Source: Bremerella alba
Lineage (GTDB): Bacteria > Planctomycetota > Planctomycetia > Pirellulales > Pirellulaceae
Reading direction: 5' to 3'
NCBI RefSeq assembly: GCF_013618625.1
Contig: NZ_JABRWO010000021.1
Location: 1-50,478 of the forward strand
Length of the DNA stretch: 50,478 bases
A program made the position numbers and the translations under genes. The notes under the pieces are model-generated. The model worked only from the letters and a program-made list of their open reading frames with translations, did no database searches and was not told the origin of the DNA. Positions 1 to 9,540 of the stretch are shown here, piece after piece; position 1 is the first letter of the stretch; every line of letters begins with the position of its first letter.

Positions 1-233
1 CCGCGATTCGCTCCAAGGCCAGCACGACGTCTTGGCCGCGGAACCGTGGCTCGACCTCGATCGCCAGACTCTCACGAGTAAAGTGATCGACTATCGTTAA
101 CAGCCGGATTCGACGCCCGTTGAACAGTTCGTCGGTCATAAAATCCATCACCCAGCAGTCGTTAATGCGAGTCGCCGAAGGACGCAAGGCACGCGTCCGA
201 CAACTGACCCGACGCCGGGGCGTCTTCGTCCGA
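1..233 (-). pseudogene. IS3-family transposase OrfB fragment (integrase core, runs off the left edge)
   Basis: Read leftward, the minus strand encodes the start of an IS3-type OrfB integrase core: RTKTPRRRV, then INDCWVMDFMTDELFNGRRI and LLTIVDHFTRESLAIEV. The first catalytic Asp is the one in WVMDF. The frame is open to the window edge, so later catalytic residues lie outside. It has no OrfB start: homology begins abruptly near position 233, where an opposite-strand OrfA fragment begins. The piece is therefore a remnant joined head to head with another IS fragment. It belongs to the DDE transposases that insert IS3 elements; here it is probably inactive unless the rest of the gene lies to the left. 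Confidence 0.75.
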
Positions 234-395
234 ATGACCAAGATGCGTAAACGACGTGGTCCCGAGCAGACCATCAAGGCTCTGCAAGATGGTGAAGCCA
301 TTTTGGTGGCTAGCAAATCGTTGGCCGAAGCTTGTCAGCCCCTCTCAATCAGTGAGGCGACCTGGATGCGGTGGAAGAAAGAGGTCGGTGGCATG
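234..395 (+). pseudogene. IS3-family OrfA fragment (helix-turn-helix)
   Basis: The plus strand from the ATG at 234 reads MTKMRKRRGPEQTIKALQDG, then KSLAEACQPLSISEATWMRW and KKEVGGMK. This is the N-terminal helix-turn-helix of IS3 OrfA (transposase_8 type). After GGMK, where OrfA normally enters its leucine-zipper region, the sequence becomes unrelated and ends at a stop at 506. The 5' side is antisense to OrfB, so the longer reading frame starting at 120 is chimeric. It is a truncated remnant, about half a normal OrfA. Confidence 0.7.
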
Positions 396-563
396 AAACA
401 CAACCAAGAAATGGCGAGTGCAAAGTGCGACACTGCGCAAATCTTCCGGCACACGAGACAAAAGTTGAAGATTTCTCGTGATTATCATTATTTTGTGTCT
501 TCGTAATGTCCAATTTGCCTACGAATCGGGCAATAGATAGTTACCCACCGACGCTTCCCACCC

Positions 564-1133
564 ATGAGCGCCCTGCATACGGACGAAAATATGACCGAGA
601 AGAAAGCGGCGATTTCAAACTCGGACGATCATTTTGTTGAGGCGTTACTGCCTTTGCAAACCCGGCTTTATCGCTACATTGCGAGCCTAACCCCTAATCG
701 AGTCGATGCGGAAGACTTGTTTCAAAAGTCTCTACTTACAGCCTGGCAAGAACGTCAACGATTTAAAACGGATGGTGACCTCTATGCCTGGCTGTGTGGC
801 ATAGCACGAAATCACATTCGACATCACTACCGGTCGGTCGAGCGCTGTCGAGAAATGATCGATCATGCCATCGTCGAACAGTTGGCGATTCGTCTCGAAA
901 ATGAAGATCGCCATTTTCAAAAGCGTCAGTCAGCATTGACCGAATGTCTCTACAAATTGCCCGTCAAGCAACGCGAGTTAATACAACGATTCTATCAGTC
1001 CGATCATTCGATTCGAGACTTTGCCATTTCGCGAAATACGGGCGTCGAGGCGATGTACAAGAGACTACAACGCATTCGGACCGCTCTTGAGTCGTGTATC
1101 AAGCAGGCGATTGCCGTGGAGGCAGTCCGATGA
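564..1133 (+). CDS. ECF-type sigma-70 family RNA polymerase sigma factor
   Basis: A 189-residue extracytoplasmic-function sigma factor that would direct RNA polymerase to a small regulon. Region 2 is visible at about residues 25-95 (TRLYRYIASLTPNRVDAEDL, then AWLCGIARNHIRHHYR). Region 4 is at about 135-185 (LPVKQRELIQRFY, then a helix-turn-helix ending in KRLQRIRTAL). A second ATG nine codons in (591) is an alternative start. The stop overlaps the ATG of the FecR protein (ATGA at 1130-1133), so the two are translationally coupled. The pairing suggests that the FecR membrane protein controls this sigma factor. Its size matches the second sigma factor at 14868. Confidence 0.9.
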   Translation: MSALHTDENMTEKKAAISNSDDHFVEALLPLQTRLYRYIASLTPNRVDAEDLFQKSLLTAWQERQRFKTDGDLYAWLCGIARNHIRHHYRSVERCREMIDHAIVEQLAIRLENEDRHFQKRQSALTECLYKLPVKQRELIQRFYQSDHSIRDFAISRNTGVEAMYKRLQRIRTALESCIKQAIAVEAVR

Positions 1134-2740
1134 AAAACGACTCTCGGTCCCTCAACGAAGTTTCCGATTTGGCTGATCGTTACTACATTGGCCATCTCGA
1201 TGAAGAGGGAATTGCTCGTTTGAATGAACTCTTGCTTGATAACCCAGAGGCCCAAAAAGCGTTTCTGGAAGTGGCAAGTGTCTATGCTCGGCTGCAGTGG
1301 GAGTATTCCAATACGTCGCCAACATCGGATAGGCCGGCTCTCGAAAATCATAAGGGTCAGCAGAGCACACCAATCTCTCGTTCGCCGGTGTACGGTTGGC
1401 ATTCGTGGGCGACCATTTCCGCCTTGGCGTTTCTGGTTTTCGCCGTTTGGGGTTTGTGGCAGACCGGCTATGTCTCACCGAGCATCCAAGGGAATGTGGC
1501 CTTAGCGACCGTGTCACAAGCGATTGATACTCACTGGACTCCAGGGTTCGCGCCACAAGGACCTTCGCTGTTCGCACAGCGTCTACGCCTTGAGAAAGGG
1601 CTTGCTCAGCTAACTTTCTCGGGCGGAGCCATCGCAGTACTAAAGGCTCCGGTCGACTTGGAATTGCTTAGTGCGAACGAAGCCTTCTTGCATCAGGGAC
1701 AAGCGGTCATTCGCATTCCCGAAGGTAGTTCCAACGATCATTTTCACCTTGAAACCCAGAAATCTCGGGTAGTCGATTTAGGGACGGAATTCGGGGTTGA
1801 GGTAGACGATGAAGGCGATTCATTGTTGCAGGTTTACGAAGGTGAAGTGCAAGTCACATCCAAGACATTAGACGACCTGGGCTCGCCTCAACTCATACGA
1901 GAACGTGAGGCGGTCGTCTTAGGAAGCACTCCGCAGAAGACCGAATTTTGGGCAGAACGATTCGTCCGTGAATTGCCTGGTCCCGATGATCCCGCTGGGC
2001 CTGGGTTGTTTCCTTACAACGAGAGCCAGATTCAATCGGTTCGAATCGCCCGCGCAGATAAACCCTTAGATATCGACGCAGATTTATCCGACTGGAACCT
2101 GTCATATCGGTTCCACTCAACGGCAAAGCCACCGTATGCAGAGAATTACTACCTGGAGGCGGCCATGATGTATGACGATCAGAACCTCTACATTAGTGCC
2201 CACGTGGGAGATCCTCATCCCATGAAAAGTAAAATCCTCCCCAGTGACCCAGCAGATCAGCACGGCGCAGGTGGTTCCGTTGCACTTCGCCTCTCCACGG
2301 ATCGACAAGCAGGCTGGCCAGTCGAGGCAATGAACCCAAGCCGTCGGCACGGCATTATTCATCCCACTGACCGGAGTGAACAACTGGCATTTGTCGTACT
2401 TTGGTACAGCCAATCTCTTCAGAAACCATGCATTCACCTGCGCTATGGGATGGACCTTCACGGAACCCAGGTGAATCCGCCAGGGTACCGGGGCGCATTT
2501 CGCAAGGACAAGGATGGCCGCGGCTATACGTTGGAGTACGCCATTCCTTGGTCGCTGCTAAATGCCGAAACCGATCCGCCACAAAGCGGTGACGAGTTGG
2601 CTGCCATGTGGTTGGTCCACTGGAGCGACACCCATGGTCGTCGCTGGCAAGGCCAAATTATTGATGTCACCAACCCGGAGGAAACGGATTGGAATTTTGT
2701 CGATGCTGCCACTTGGGGCAAAGCAATTTACTTGGATTGA
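1130..2740 (+). CDS. FecR-domain membrane protein with C-terminal CBM9/DOMON-like domain (putative anti-sigma/sensor)
   Basis: A 536-residue protein. The ATG at 1130 is chosen because it overlaps the sigma-factor stop and follows GGAGG. Residues 1-90 are cytoplasmic and include ADRYYIGHLDEEGIARLNEL, the charged anti-sigma-like start common in planctomycete FecR proteins. A single membrane segment lies at about 90-115. The FecR fold follows at about 157-243 (SRVVDLGTEFGVEVDDEGDS, then VYEGEVQV). The last 230 residues (IDADLSDWNLSYRF, MMYDDQNLYISAHVGDPHP) look like the ligand-binding beta-sandwich of CBM9/DOMON proteins. Inference: it senses a periplasmic ligand, possibly carbohydrate or haem-linked, and releases the upstream sigma factor. 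Confidence 0.85.
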   Translation: MKNDSRSLNEVSDLADRYYIGHLDEEGIARLNELLLDNPEAQKAFLEVASVYARLQWEYSNTSPTSDRPALENHKGQQSTPISRSPVYGWHSWATISALAFLVFAVWGLWQTGYVSPSIQGNVALATVSQAIDTHWTPGFAPQGPSLFAQRLRLEKGLAQLTFSGGAIAVLKAPVDLELLSANEAFLHQGQAVIRIPEGSSNDHFHLETQKSRVVDLGTEFGVEVDDEGDSLLQVYEGEVQVTSKTLDDLGSPQLIREREAVVLGSTPQKTEFWAERFVRELPGPDDPAGPGLFPYNESQIQSVRIARADKPLDIDADLSDWNLSYRFHSTAKPPYAENYYLEAAMMYDDQNLYISAHVGDPHPMKSKILPSDPADQHGAGGSVALRLSTDRQAGWPVEAMNPSRRHGIIHPTDRSEQLAFVVLWYSQSLQKPCIHLRYGMDLHGTQVNPPGYRGAFRKDKDGRGYTLEYAIPWSLLNAETDPPQSGDELAAMWLVHWSDTHGRRWQGQIIDVTNPEETDWNFVDAATWGKAIYLD

Positions 2741-2760
2741 GCATTTTGAACGACCTGCTG

Positions 2761-5136
2761 ATGAATAAGATATTTACCCTGGCAATCCTTCCCGCCGTGC
2801 TACTGCTGACCACGGTGCGTTTGGAAGCAAACGATGAATCGCTTCCCTCGTTTCTTCGGACACACTGCGTCCGATGTCATAACGAGGAATCGCAAGAAGG
2901 AGACTTCCGCATCGATGCGATTTCTCAAGATTTCGGGTCCCCAACTGACAGCATGCACTGGGCGGAGATTCGCGAAAGGATCAACTCTGGCGAGATGCCT
3001 CCGGAAAGTGAGCCACAGCCAACTACGGACGAAATAAGTTCGATTGTTGCATGGATCTCAAAACGTCTTGCCGAAGGAGAGGCGGCCCGGATGGCCATGC
3101 ATGGTCCGGTTGCCCACTTTCGCCTAAGCAACGAAGAATATGCCAATACGATCTACGATTTACTGGGCGTTCGTTTTGAAGCAGAACGAGCCGGCGTCTT
3201 TAATGAAGACCCTCGATGGCACGGATTCAGTCGTATCGGCTCAGAGCTGACACTCTCTCCATCTCATTTAGAACGATACTACGATGCCGCCGAGACCATC
3301 GTAAGTCGTGCCAGTTCACTCGCAGCCCATCCGCCGAAACCAGGAACTCGACTTCGAGACAATAACGCCAATCGCCCCGAATGGTTAGATAAGGCGGGAA
3401 TTGTAGGCCCTGTACGAGATCCGCTTTTGCCAGGTATGGGGACGATGATCGGCAATCTACGAGATGCTGGAAGGTACCGCTTTCGGGTTCAGCTCAGCGC
3501 GATGCCCAGTCGATATGGTGTGGCGCCCCATATCTCGGTACGAGATCGCAAAACCAAGCAATCGCACTATGAGGTTGATGTCGTCGCTCCTGAAAAAGAG
3601 CCTACAATCATCGAGTTCGAAATTACAGCCAATGAGCGCGATCAGATTAACCTCGCCAACGTCGCTCCAGGTAGTAATCTTTCCTTCAAGTCTAGCGCAC
3701 CGCAAATATTTATCGATTCCCAGCAAACGCAGGTCATGAGTCCCCGCACGTATAAGTTGACCGATGAGGATGGGAAAGCGATTTATCCTTTGCTGCTTAT
3801 CGATTGGGTTGAAGTGAAAGGCCCATTGACGGATGAATCGGAGTTGGAAAGCCGTGAGGGATTGTTTCCTGAGGATCAGAATGAGGACATCGATCAAGTG
3901 GCAATCCGGCTTCATCAATTCATGGAGCGGGCTTGGCGCCGGCCGGTCAGGGATGTCGAACTGGATGCCTACATCGCACTCATCGAAAGCGAACTGTCCG
4001 CAGGGGAATCGCTTTCAAATGCCTATCAAGCCGCTCTCACCTCGGTGCTTACGTCCAAGAACTTTCTTTACCTGATCGAGGGTGATGCCCAGAAAAAGCG
4101 GTCCCAACTTAATGACTGGGAACTCGCTTCCCGGCTTTCCTGTTTTCTATGGGGATCGATGCCAGATGAAGCTTTGTTTGCCGCAGCTCGCGAGGGGAAC
4201 TTACATGAACCAAAAGAGCTACGACGGCAGGTACAACGTATGTTCTCTGACCCGAAGATCGAACGTTTCCTGACCGCGTTTCCTGAGCAGTGGCTACAAC
4301 TACATCGCTTGGGAATGTTTCCTCCGGACAATCGACTCTATCCTGAATACGATTACTGGCTGGAAGAAAGCATGCGCATGGAGACGCTAGGGTTCTTCCG
4401 AGAAGTCTTTGAGAACGATCTCTCGATTCGAGAGTTTCTCGATTCCGACTGGACCATGGTCACTTCGCGTTTGGCTGAGCATTATAACTTGTCCCCGGTC
4501 GAAAAGTCCGGACTGCAACGCGTGTCGCTGCGTCCCGAAGATCATCGAGGTGGTTTACTGAGCCAGGCCGCTATCTTGTCTCTTACTTCCGATGGCACAC
4601 GACATCGTCCCGTACATCGCGGTGTCTTTGTATCGGAAGCCATCTTTGCCAAAACCCCGCCACCTCCACCGGCCAATGTAGAACCGCTGGTCCCCGTCCC
4701 AGGGTCATCTCCTAAGGCGACCGTGCGAATGCAATTGGAAGCCCACTCGAAGAATGCAAACTGCGCCGCTTGTCACAAAAACATTGATCCTCTCGGCTTT
4801 GCCTTTGACAACTACGACGCGATTGGGCGTTGGTACGCGTACGAAGTCGTTCATTCCGGCCAAGGCGATAACCCGAAGGTCGATGCTTCAGGGATATTGC
4901 CAAGTGGTGATCGTTTCCAGAACCCTGCCGAGTTTCGGGCCTTGTTGGCCAATGATATGCCCAGGTTTTCGGAGGCAATGTTCGAGCATCTTGCAACGTT
5001 TGCCCTACGTCGGACCATGACGGTGAATGACACCGATGACCTGCAAGCTCTGGTAGAGACATCTCAGGCGACAGACTATCGCTTGAAATCGATGATCGAG
5101 GCATTCGTGTTGTCTGATCTTTTCCAAAAACGATAA
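2761..5136 (+). CDS. Di-haem PSCyt1/DUF1587-DUF1595-DUF1592-DUF1588-DUF1585 protein
   Basis: A large exported planctomycete cytochrome-like protein, about 791 residues. The start at 2761 is preferred to upstream starts because it gives a clean signal peptide (MNKIFTLAILPAVLLLTTVR, cleavage near LEA). A first haem-c motif CVRCH is at residues 36-40. DUF1587 follows (FRLSNEEYANTIYDLLGV), then a beta-rich central domain, DUF1595 (ERAWRRPVRDVELDAYI), DUF1592 (ELASRLSCFLWGSMPDEALF), DUF1588 with a second haem motif CAACH (then KNIDPLGFAFDNYDAIGRWY) and DUF1585 at the end. It begins 20 bases after the FecR gene and is followed by DUF1552, its usual partner. The biochemical role is unproven; oxidation of complex organic substrates at the cell surface has been proposed for such pairs. 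Confidence 0.9.
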   Translation: MNKIFTLAILPAVLLLTTVRLEANDESLPSFLRTHCVRCHNEESQEGDFRIDAISQDFGSPTDSMHWAEIRERINSGEMPPESEPQPTTDEISSIVAWISKRLAEGEAARMAMHGPVAHFRLSNEEYANTIYDLLGVRFEAERAGVFNEDPRWHGFSRIGSELTLSPSHLERYYDAAETIVSRASSLAAHPPKPGTRLRDNNANRPEWLDKAGIVGPVRDPLLPGMGTMIGNLRDAGRYRFRVQLSAMPSRYGVAPHISVRDRKTKQSHYEVDVVAPEKEPTIIEFEITANERDQINLANVAPGSNLSFKSSAPQIFIDSQQTQVMSPRTYKLTDEDGKAIYPLLLIDWVEVKGPLTDESELESREGLFPEDQNEDIDQVAIRLHQFMERAWRRPVRDVELDAYIALIESELSAGESLSNAYQAALTSVLTSKNFLYLIEGDAQKKRSQLNDWELASRLSCFLWGSMPDEALFAAAREGNLHEPKELRRQVQRMFSDPKIERFLTAFPEQWLQLHRLGMFPPDNRLYPEYDYWLEESMRMETLGFFREVFENDLSIREFLDSDWTMVTSRLAEHYNLSPVEKSGLQRVSLRPEDHRGGLLSQAAILSLTSDGTRHRPVHRGVFVSEAIFAKTPPPPPANVEPLVPVPGSSPKATVRMQLEAHSKNANCAACHKNIDPLGFAFDNYDAIGRWYAYEVVHSGQGDNPKVDASGILPSGDRFQNPAEFRALLANDMPRFSEAMFEHLATFALRRTMTVNDTDDLQALVETSQATDYRLKSMIEAFVLSDLFQKR

Positions 5137-5156
5137 CTCAATCCGGAAGTGAAAAT

Positions 5157-6524
5157 ATGCCGTTACAATCTCAAAAATGGAAGTTAAATCGCCGCCATTT
5201 TTTGCGTGGCCTGGGGGTTTCTCTGGCGTTGCCTTTTCTTGAATGCATGCAGCCACTTTCATCGGCATTCGGTTCCCCTTCTGGTGCGGCCCCCCGACGA
5301 AGTGTCTTCATTTATCTTCCCAACGGCGTTAACACGCTCGATTATCAGATTACCCAATCGGGTAAGGACTATCGGTTTTCCAGGTCGATGAAGTCGTTGG
5401 AAAAACATCGAAACGTCATTACACCGATCAGTGGCCTTTATCATCCCCGTGGCATGGGGCAGGCCCATAATTGCGATCAGGTCTGGCTGACGGGAGGAAA
5501 GGTCTCGTCCAATTCCATTTCCATCGACCAATTGATGGCGCAACAAACTGGCGTCCATACTCGCCATGCCTCGTTAGAACTGGCAAATTCGGGTGGTGGC
5601 TCGCTGGCTTTCAATCCAGACGGTATTCAGTTGCCAGCCAATCCCAATCCCTCCCACGTATTTCGACGATTGTTTCAATCCCAAGCAGGGAAAACAGAAC
5701 AACGTCGCCGATCGCTTCAGCGAAAAGGCAGTATTCTTGATCTCGTCTCCAACGAGGCGAACCGCTTGGAACGTGCATTGGGGAAAGAAGACAAAGGACG
5801 TCTCGATCAATACCTCAGCTCAGTTCGCGACTTAGAGATACGCGTAACCCGCGCCGATGCGTGGCTTGAAAAGCCTTTGCCGGAAATCGACGATCAGACC
5901 CGCAAACGCGTCGATCGTAATCCTTCTCAGGAAGAAGTGGGCGAGTATTTCCGGACGATGTATGACCTGATTGTGCTGGCCCTCCAAACGGACATGACCC
6001 GCGTTGTCAGCTTCCGCACGGGAGCCGAGGGCAAGGGACTCGCAATTCCGGAAATTGGCATTCTAAACGGCCGGCATGCACTTTCACATCACGGCGGTGA
6101 TGCCCGAAAAATGGAAGAGCTAACCAACAGCGACACATTCAACCTGGCGCAATTCAGTTACTTCCTCACCCGGCTAAGTGAGACTCAGGAGGGTGACGGG
6201 ACGCTGCTGGACAACACGATGTTACTCTACGGTAGTGGCATGACCTACGGACACAGCCATGGAAATGCGAATCTCCCTCTGATTCTCGCCGGTGGCAAGT
6301 CGATGGGGCTTCGGCACGGGCAGCATCTTGACTTTAACTCTGCCCAGAAAGAGTTTTCCGGCTACGACCTTACGGAAGCAGGCACGCAATATCGGATATG
6401 CCACCGCCCAGTCAACAGCAGCGCTCATATGAGTAACCTGTTATTGACGATGGGGCAACGCATGGGACTCGAGATTGAAAACTTTGCCGACAGCAGCGGC
6501 GAAGTCTCCGAACTTATCGGCTAA
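5157..6524 (+). CDS. DUF1552 family protein, Tat-exported
   Basis: A 455-residue protein of normal family length. The N-terminus carries a twin-arginine signal (NRRHFLRGLGVSLALPFLEC), pointing to folded export. Family signatures include SVFIYLPNGVN near residue 50, PRGMGQAHNCDQVWLTGG near 100, and SGMTYGHSHGNANLPLILAG near 365, the last resembling the sulfatase-like fold of the DUF1501/DUF1552 group. It lies 20 bases after the DUF1592-type cytochrome gene. The two are almost always neighbours in planctomycetes and probably act together outside the cytoplasm. The function is unknown. Confidence 0.9.
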   Translation: MPLQSQKWKLNRRHFLRGLGVSLALPFLECMQPLSSAFGSPSGAAPRRSVFIYLPNGVNTLDYQITQSGKDYRFSRSMKSLEKHRNVITPISGLYHPRGMGQAHNCDQVWLTGGKVSSNSISIDQLMAQQTGVHTRHASLELANSGGGSLAFNPDGIQLPANPNPSHVFRRLFQSQAGKTEQRRRSLQRKGSILDLVSNEANRLERALGKEDKGRLDQYLSSVRDLEIRVTRADAWLEKPLPEIDDQTRKRVDRNPSQEEVGEYFRTMYDLIVLALQTDMTRVVSFRTGAEGKGLAIPEIGILNGRHALSHHGGDARKMEELTNSDTFNLAQFSYFLTRLSETQEGDGTLLDNTMLLYGSGMTYGHSHGNANLPLILAGGKSMGLRHGQHLDFNSAQKEFSGYDLTEAGTQYRICHRPVNSSAHMSNLLLTMGQRMGLEIENFADSSGEVSELIG

Positions 6525-6548
6525 ACAATTATGGAATACAAGCGAGTA

Positions 6549-7832
6549 ATGAAGATAACACTACTGCTTTTGATAAGCCTATGTGGTCTGGCCTCGGTAC
6601 AAGGCGAGGAACTCGACAACGTAACGCCACCACTCGGCGAGTTCCCCGCGCCCGGCACCGGCATGTACTTGTCGGGGGAGGTCGTCTTTGTCGATCCCAT
6701 CAATCGCCGGGCCGCACTACGGATCGATGGCGATGGCGTCGAGAACCGATATGACAAAGCCGCCCCAAGTCGTTTTGCGATGTTGCCGTATGGTTCAATC
6801 TGGTACCAGGGCGCATTAGCTGATCTGCGTGATGTCCCCATCGGAACTCATGTCCATGGACTGTTTTATCGTGCGCCGGACTGGGATCGCTCGATACCGC
6901 CCTACGATGGACGACGAGAACGAGGTCAGTATGTTTCTCCTTATACTCATTGCTTATTGCTGGAAGACGATTTCAGTTGGTACCAGCGACGGGGCGTTGC
7001 CTGGGAAGTTACCAAAATCACCACAGTTACGACCAAAAAGGTTGCCAAGCATGGGGGCGTGTGGGACGAACCAGTTCCCGCGATGGTGACGATGATCCCC
7101 GTAGGCAAGTCGCTAGAAACAGGGCTGCAAGGCCCTCAAGACTTTAGCCTGGACGATTCCACGATCGTCTGGAAAGACCGAGGCCTGGGTACCCTTGAAG
7201 ATCTTAAGATCGGTCAAATTGTGCAGTTCAATTTGGCTTGGTGTCGTGACTGGAAGAATAAACGCTTTCACCTGGGGAAAGTCTGGATTGATGAAGCAAG
7301 TCGCGAAGCCGTCACTGCCCGACAACGTGCGCAGTTCAGTCGTAATTTGCACCACTATTGGTTGCCAGGCTGGATCGGCTCGGTGGAATACCAGGAACCA
7401 GGCAAATTCTATCAACCCGACAAAAACTATCACGAGATTGAAGGCGAAATTGGCAAAGGAATCATCACGGTAACTTTGTTTGATAATATCGGAGAAGAAC
7501 GCCTCCAGAAGGTGGCGGATACCTTCAAAGTATCGACTCAGTATGCAATGTGCGCTTCTGAAAATACACTGCGAACCTGGTTGCAGCCATTTCTTTCATG
7601 CGGACGCATCATGGATGTGAAGCGTATTGCGAATCCTCCGCCTGGAAGCAGTGGTATCCAATTTCGGCTGTGGTATTCGCAGCCTCTGCAAGAATGGCAC
7701 CGACCCGGAAGAATCATCCGATTTCGGCCCGAGATTCCTAGCGTCCCAAACTCTTGGGAGGTCAATGCATTGCCCCCTGAGTTTAGAATCCGGGAACCCA
7801 AGTTAAGGTTTTCCGAACTCATCATGGACTGA
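6549..7832 (+). CDS. Secreted planctomycete protein of unknown function
   Basis: The reading frame opens at 6531, but the second ATG (6549) gives a proper signal peptide (MKITLLLLISLCGLASVQG) and is the better start, giving 427 residues. The mature protein contains a repeated beta-rich pattern (VVFVDPINRRAALRIDGDG; GTHVHGLFYRAPDW; LEDLKIGQIVQFNLAW) that looks like small OB/SH3-like barrels. No catalytic motif was recognised. It starts 24 bases after the DUF1552 stop, so it probably belongs to the same operon. I do not assign a function. Confidence 0.75.
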   Translation: MKITLLLLISLCGLASVQGEELDNVTPPLGEFPAPGTGMYLSGEVVFVDPINRRAALRIDGDGVENRYDKAAPSRFAMLPYGSIWYQGALADLRDVPIGTHVHGLFYRAPDWDRSIPPYDGRRERGQYVSPYTHCLLLEDDFSWYQRRGVAWEVTKITTVTTKKVAKHGGVWDEPVPAMVTMIPVGKSLETGLQGPQDFSLDDSTIVWKDRGLGTLEDLKIGQIVQFNLAWCRDWKNKRFHLGKVWIDEASREAVTARQRAQFSRNLHHYWLPGWIGSVEYQEPGKFYQPDKNYHEIEGEIGKGIITVTLFDNIGEERLQKVADTFKVSTQYAMCASENTLRTWLQPFLSCGRIMDVKRIANPPPGSSGIQFRLWYSQPLQEWHRPGRIIRFRPEIPSVPNSWEVNALPPEFRIREPKLRFSELIMD

Positions 7833-7931
7833 TAGCACTTCGCGTGGAGAGTTGCAATGGGCAAGTACTGCCTTTCCACTCAAGCATTCATTTTCTCATC
7901 TATCCGTTCGTAAAATTCAAGGAGCCGGCAC

Positions 7932-8871
7932 ATGACTGTTCCCCACCAAAGAAAGACGTTTTATTGCCCTAGCGCTGGTGCATTCACCCTCGTAGAACTT
8001 CTTGTAGTCATCGCGATCATTGGATTTTAATTGCATTACTATTGCCCGCAGTGCAGCAGGCTCGCGAGGCGGCTCGGCGGATGCAATGCACCAACAATCT
8101 CAAACAGATAGGTCTCGCGACGCACAACTATCACGATAAGTTTGGCACCATGCCGCATGGGCAGGAAAGCTATCAGTCTAGCCCATCTCGCAGGTCATGC
8201 TTTCTCATTGGCTTGCTGCCTTATCTGGAAGAGCAGACGCTATCGAACTTAGTCCAAGAGAAGCTTCAAAATCCACAAACGATCAAGTACTTCATTTTGG
8301 AAACGCGATTATCAACCAAGTGATCTCCGGAATGCTCTGCCCGAGCGATCCGCGTAATCCGAAGGTTGTCCATAATGGTTTTCATGGAAATTATGTCGGT
8401 TGCTATGGCAACACGGATGCCTGGTCATCATCGTAAGGATCAAACAATTACAACTACAATGGGATGTTCCATCCACGTTCTGCCGTTCCGCTTAGCGCCG
8501 TTACCGATGGAACGACCAATACCATTGCCTTTGGCGAGATCGTTCTTTCGCCCCGTAATGAAGATCGTCGAGGCCGCTACTGGAACGCAGAAAACACCAA
8601 CGCTTTGGTAACGACTCTCTTCCCTCCCAATTCGCTTCGCGGTGACGTCTTGCTCGGCAATTCGCAGCGATGCGTCGATGCCCCGTATGCTCCTTGCCTC
8701 TCGATAACGGGGACTGGTGGTCGAGGACTAGCGGTGCGAAGCGTGCACCCGACCGGAGCAAATATACTGCTGGTCGATGGTTCCGTCCGATTCGTCAGCA
8801 ATGCCGTCAATCAGGTGACCTACAAGGCCTTGGGATCTCGAAATGGAGGAGAGGTACTTGGTGAATACTAG
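7932..8871 (+). pseudogene. DUF1559 prepilin-like protein, broken by two frameshifts and one stop
   Basis: A good start (AAGGAGCCGG before the ATG at 7932) begins a type IV pilin-like N-terminus, [16 protein letters not shown], that runs into TAA at 8028. Restoring one T in the run near 8025 continues as [20 protein letters not shown], the family signature. A second shift near 8265-8310 is needed to reach ISGMLCPSDPRNP. An in-frame TAA at 8434 then interrupts what would read WSSS-stop-GSNNYNYNGMF. The C-terminus is intact: TDGTTNTIAFGEI and ANILLVDGSVRFVSNAVN, as in the intact paralogue at 17223. Homopolymer sequencing error could explain the first shift, but three independent lesions favour a real pseudogene. 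Confidence 0.85.
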
Positions 8872-8951
8872 TGGCTTTCCCCGTTTTCCATTTCCCCACG
8901 TTCTCGTACGCCCCATTGGGCGTGCGCAAGGTATTTGAAGGTCGTCGAACG

Positions 8952-9350
8952 ATGAAAAGTTTGTATTTCTTCGCCGTGTTTGCGGCTTGGTGTTTTGTTT
9001 CAGGCTGCGGAAGCGACTCAGGCCTGGTCACCTACACGGTCTCCGGCTTTGTCACATTCCAGGGAGAGCCGGTTGGAAAAGGAAGCGTCCTCTTGCTGCC
9101 CAAATCCGAGGAATTGCACATGACCTCCGGTAACTTTCATAACGGCAGCTATTCGTTGGAAGCCGAGGCCGGAGAATACCTGGTACAAATTACGGGCGTA
9201 CGCGCGATACCTGGTAAGTTTACGAAGGATTCGGATGGCAACGACGTTCCTGTACTGGAGCAATACATACCGAAGACGTTCAACTCGAACTCGGAACTTA
9301 CGATTCAAGTTGGACCTGATGCCACAGGGTCCTTTGACTTTGATTTGTAA
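8952..9350 (+). CDS. Small lipoprotein, carboxypeptidase-regulatory-like (DUF1559 partner)
   Basis: 132 residues from the ATG at 8952, chosen because it directly opens a lipoprotein signal peptide (MKSLYFFAVFAAWCFVSGCG, lipobox VSGC). The mature part is one beta-sandwich: TVSGFVTFQGEPVGKGSVLL, then GSYSLEAEAGEYLVQITGVR. This is the pattern of the small lipoproteins that follow DUF1559 genes in planctomycetes. It sits just after the broken DUF1559 gene and resembles the lipoprotein at 18235 in layout. It is probably anchored in a membrane facing the periplasm; the role is unknown. Confidence 0.8.
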   Translation: MKSLYFFAVFAAWCFVSGCGSDSGLVTYTVSGFVTFQGEPVGKGSVLLLPKSEELHMTSGNFHNGSYSLEAEAGEYLVQITGVRAIPGKFTKDSDGNDVPVLEQYIPKTFNSNSELTIQVGPDATGSFDFDL

Positions 9351-9540
9351 TAGATCATCTTGCGCGGTTTCTAATGAGGCCAGAGATGTCGATCCAATTG
9401 GGCAGGCCAATCTCCCTCGAGCGTCGTTACTGAGAAGTAGAAGCCCTTCGCGGTAACATCACGCGTGAACTCCACATCTAACCAACCACAGGGGAAATCA
9501 TCAACGACCGTCGCGACGATGACTAACCATTGCCATTTCA

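Noticed and set aside
120-506. A single 128-residue plus-strand gene
   Set aside because: Its first third is antisense to IS3 OrfB and the middle is OrfA; it is a chimeric reading frame at an IS junction.
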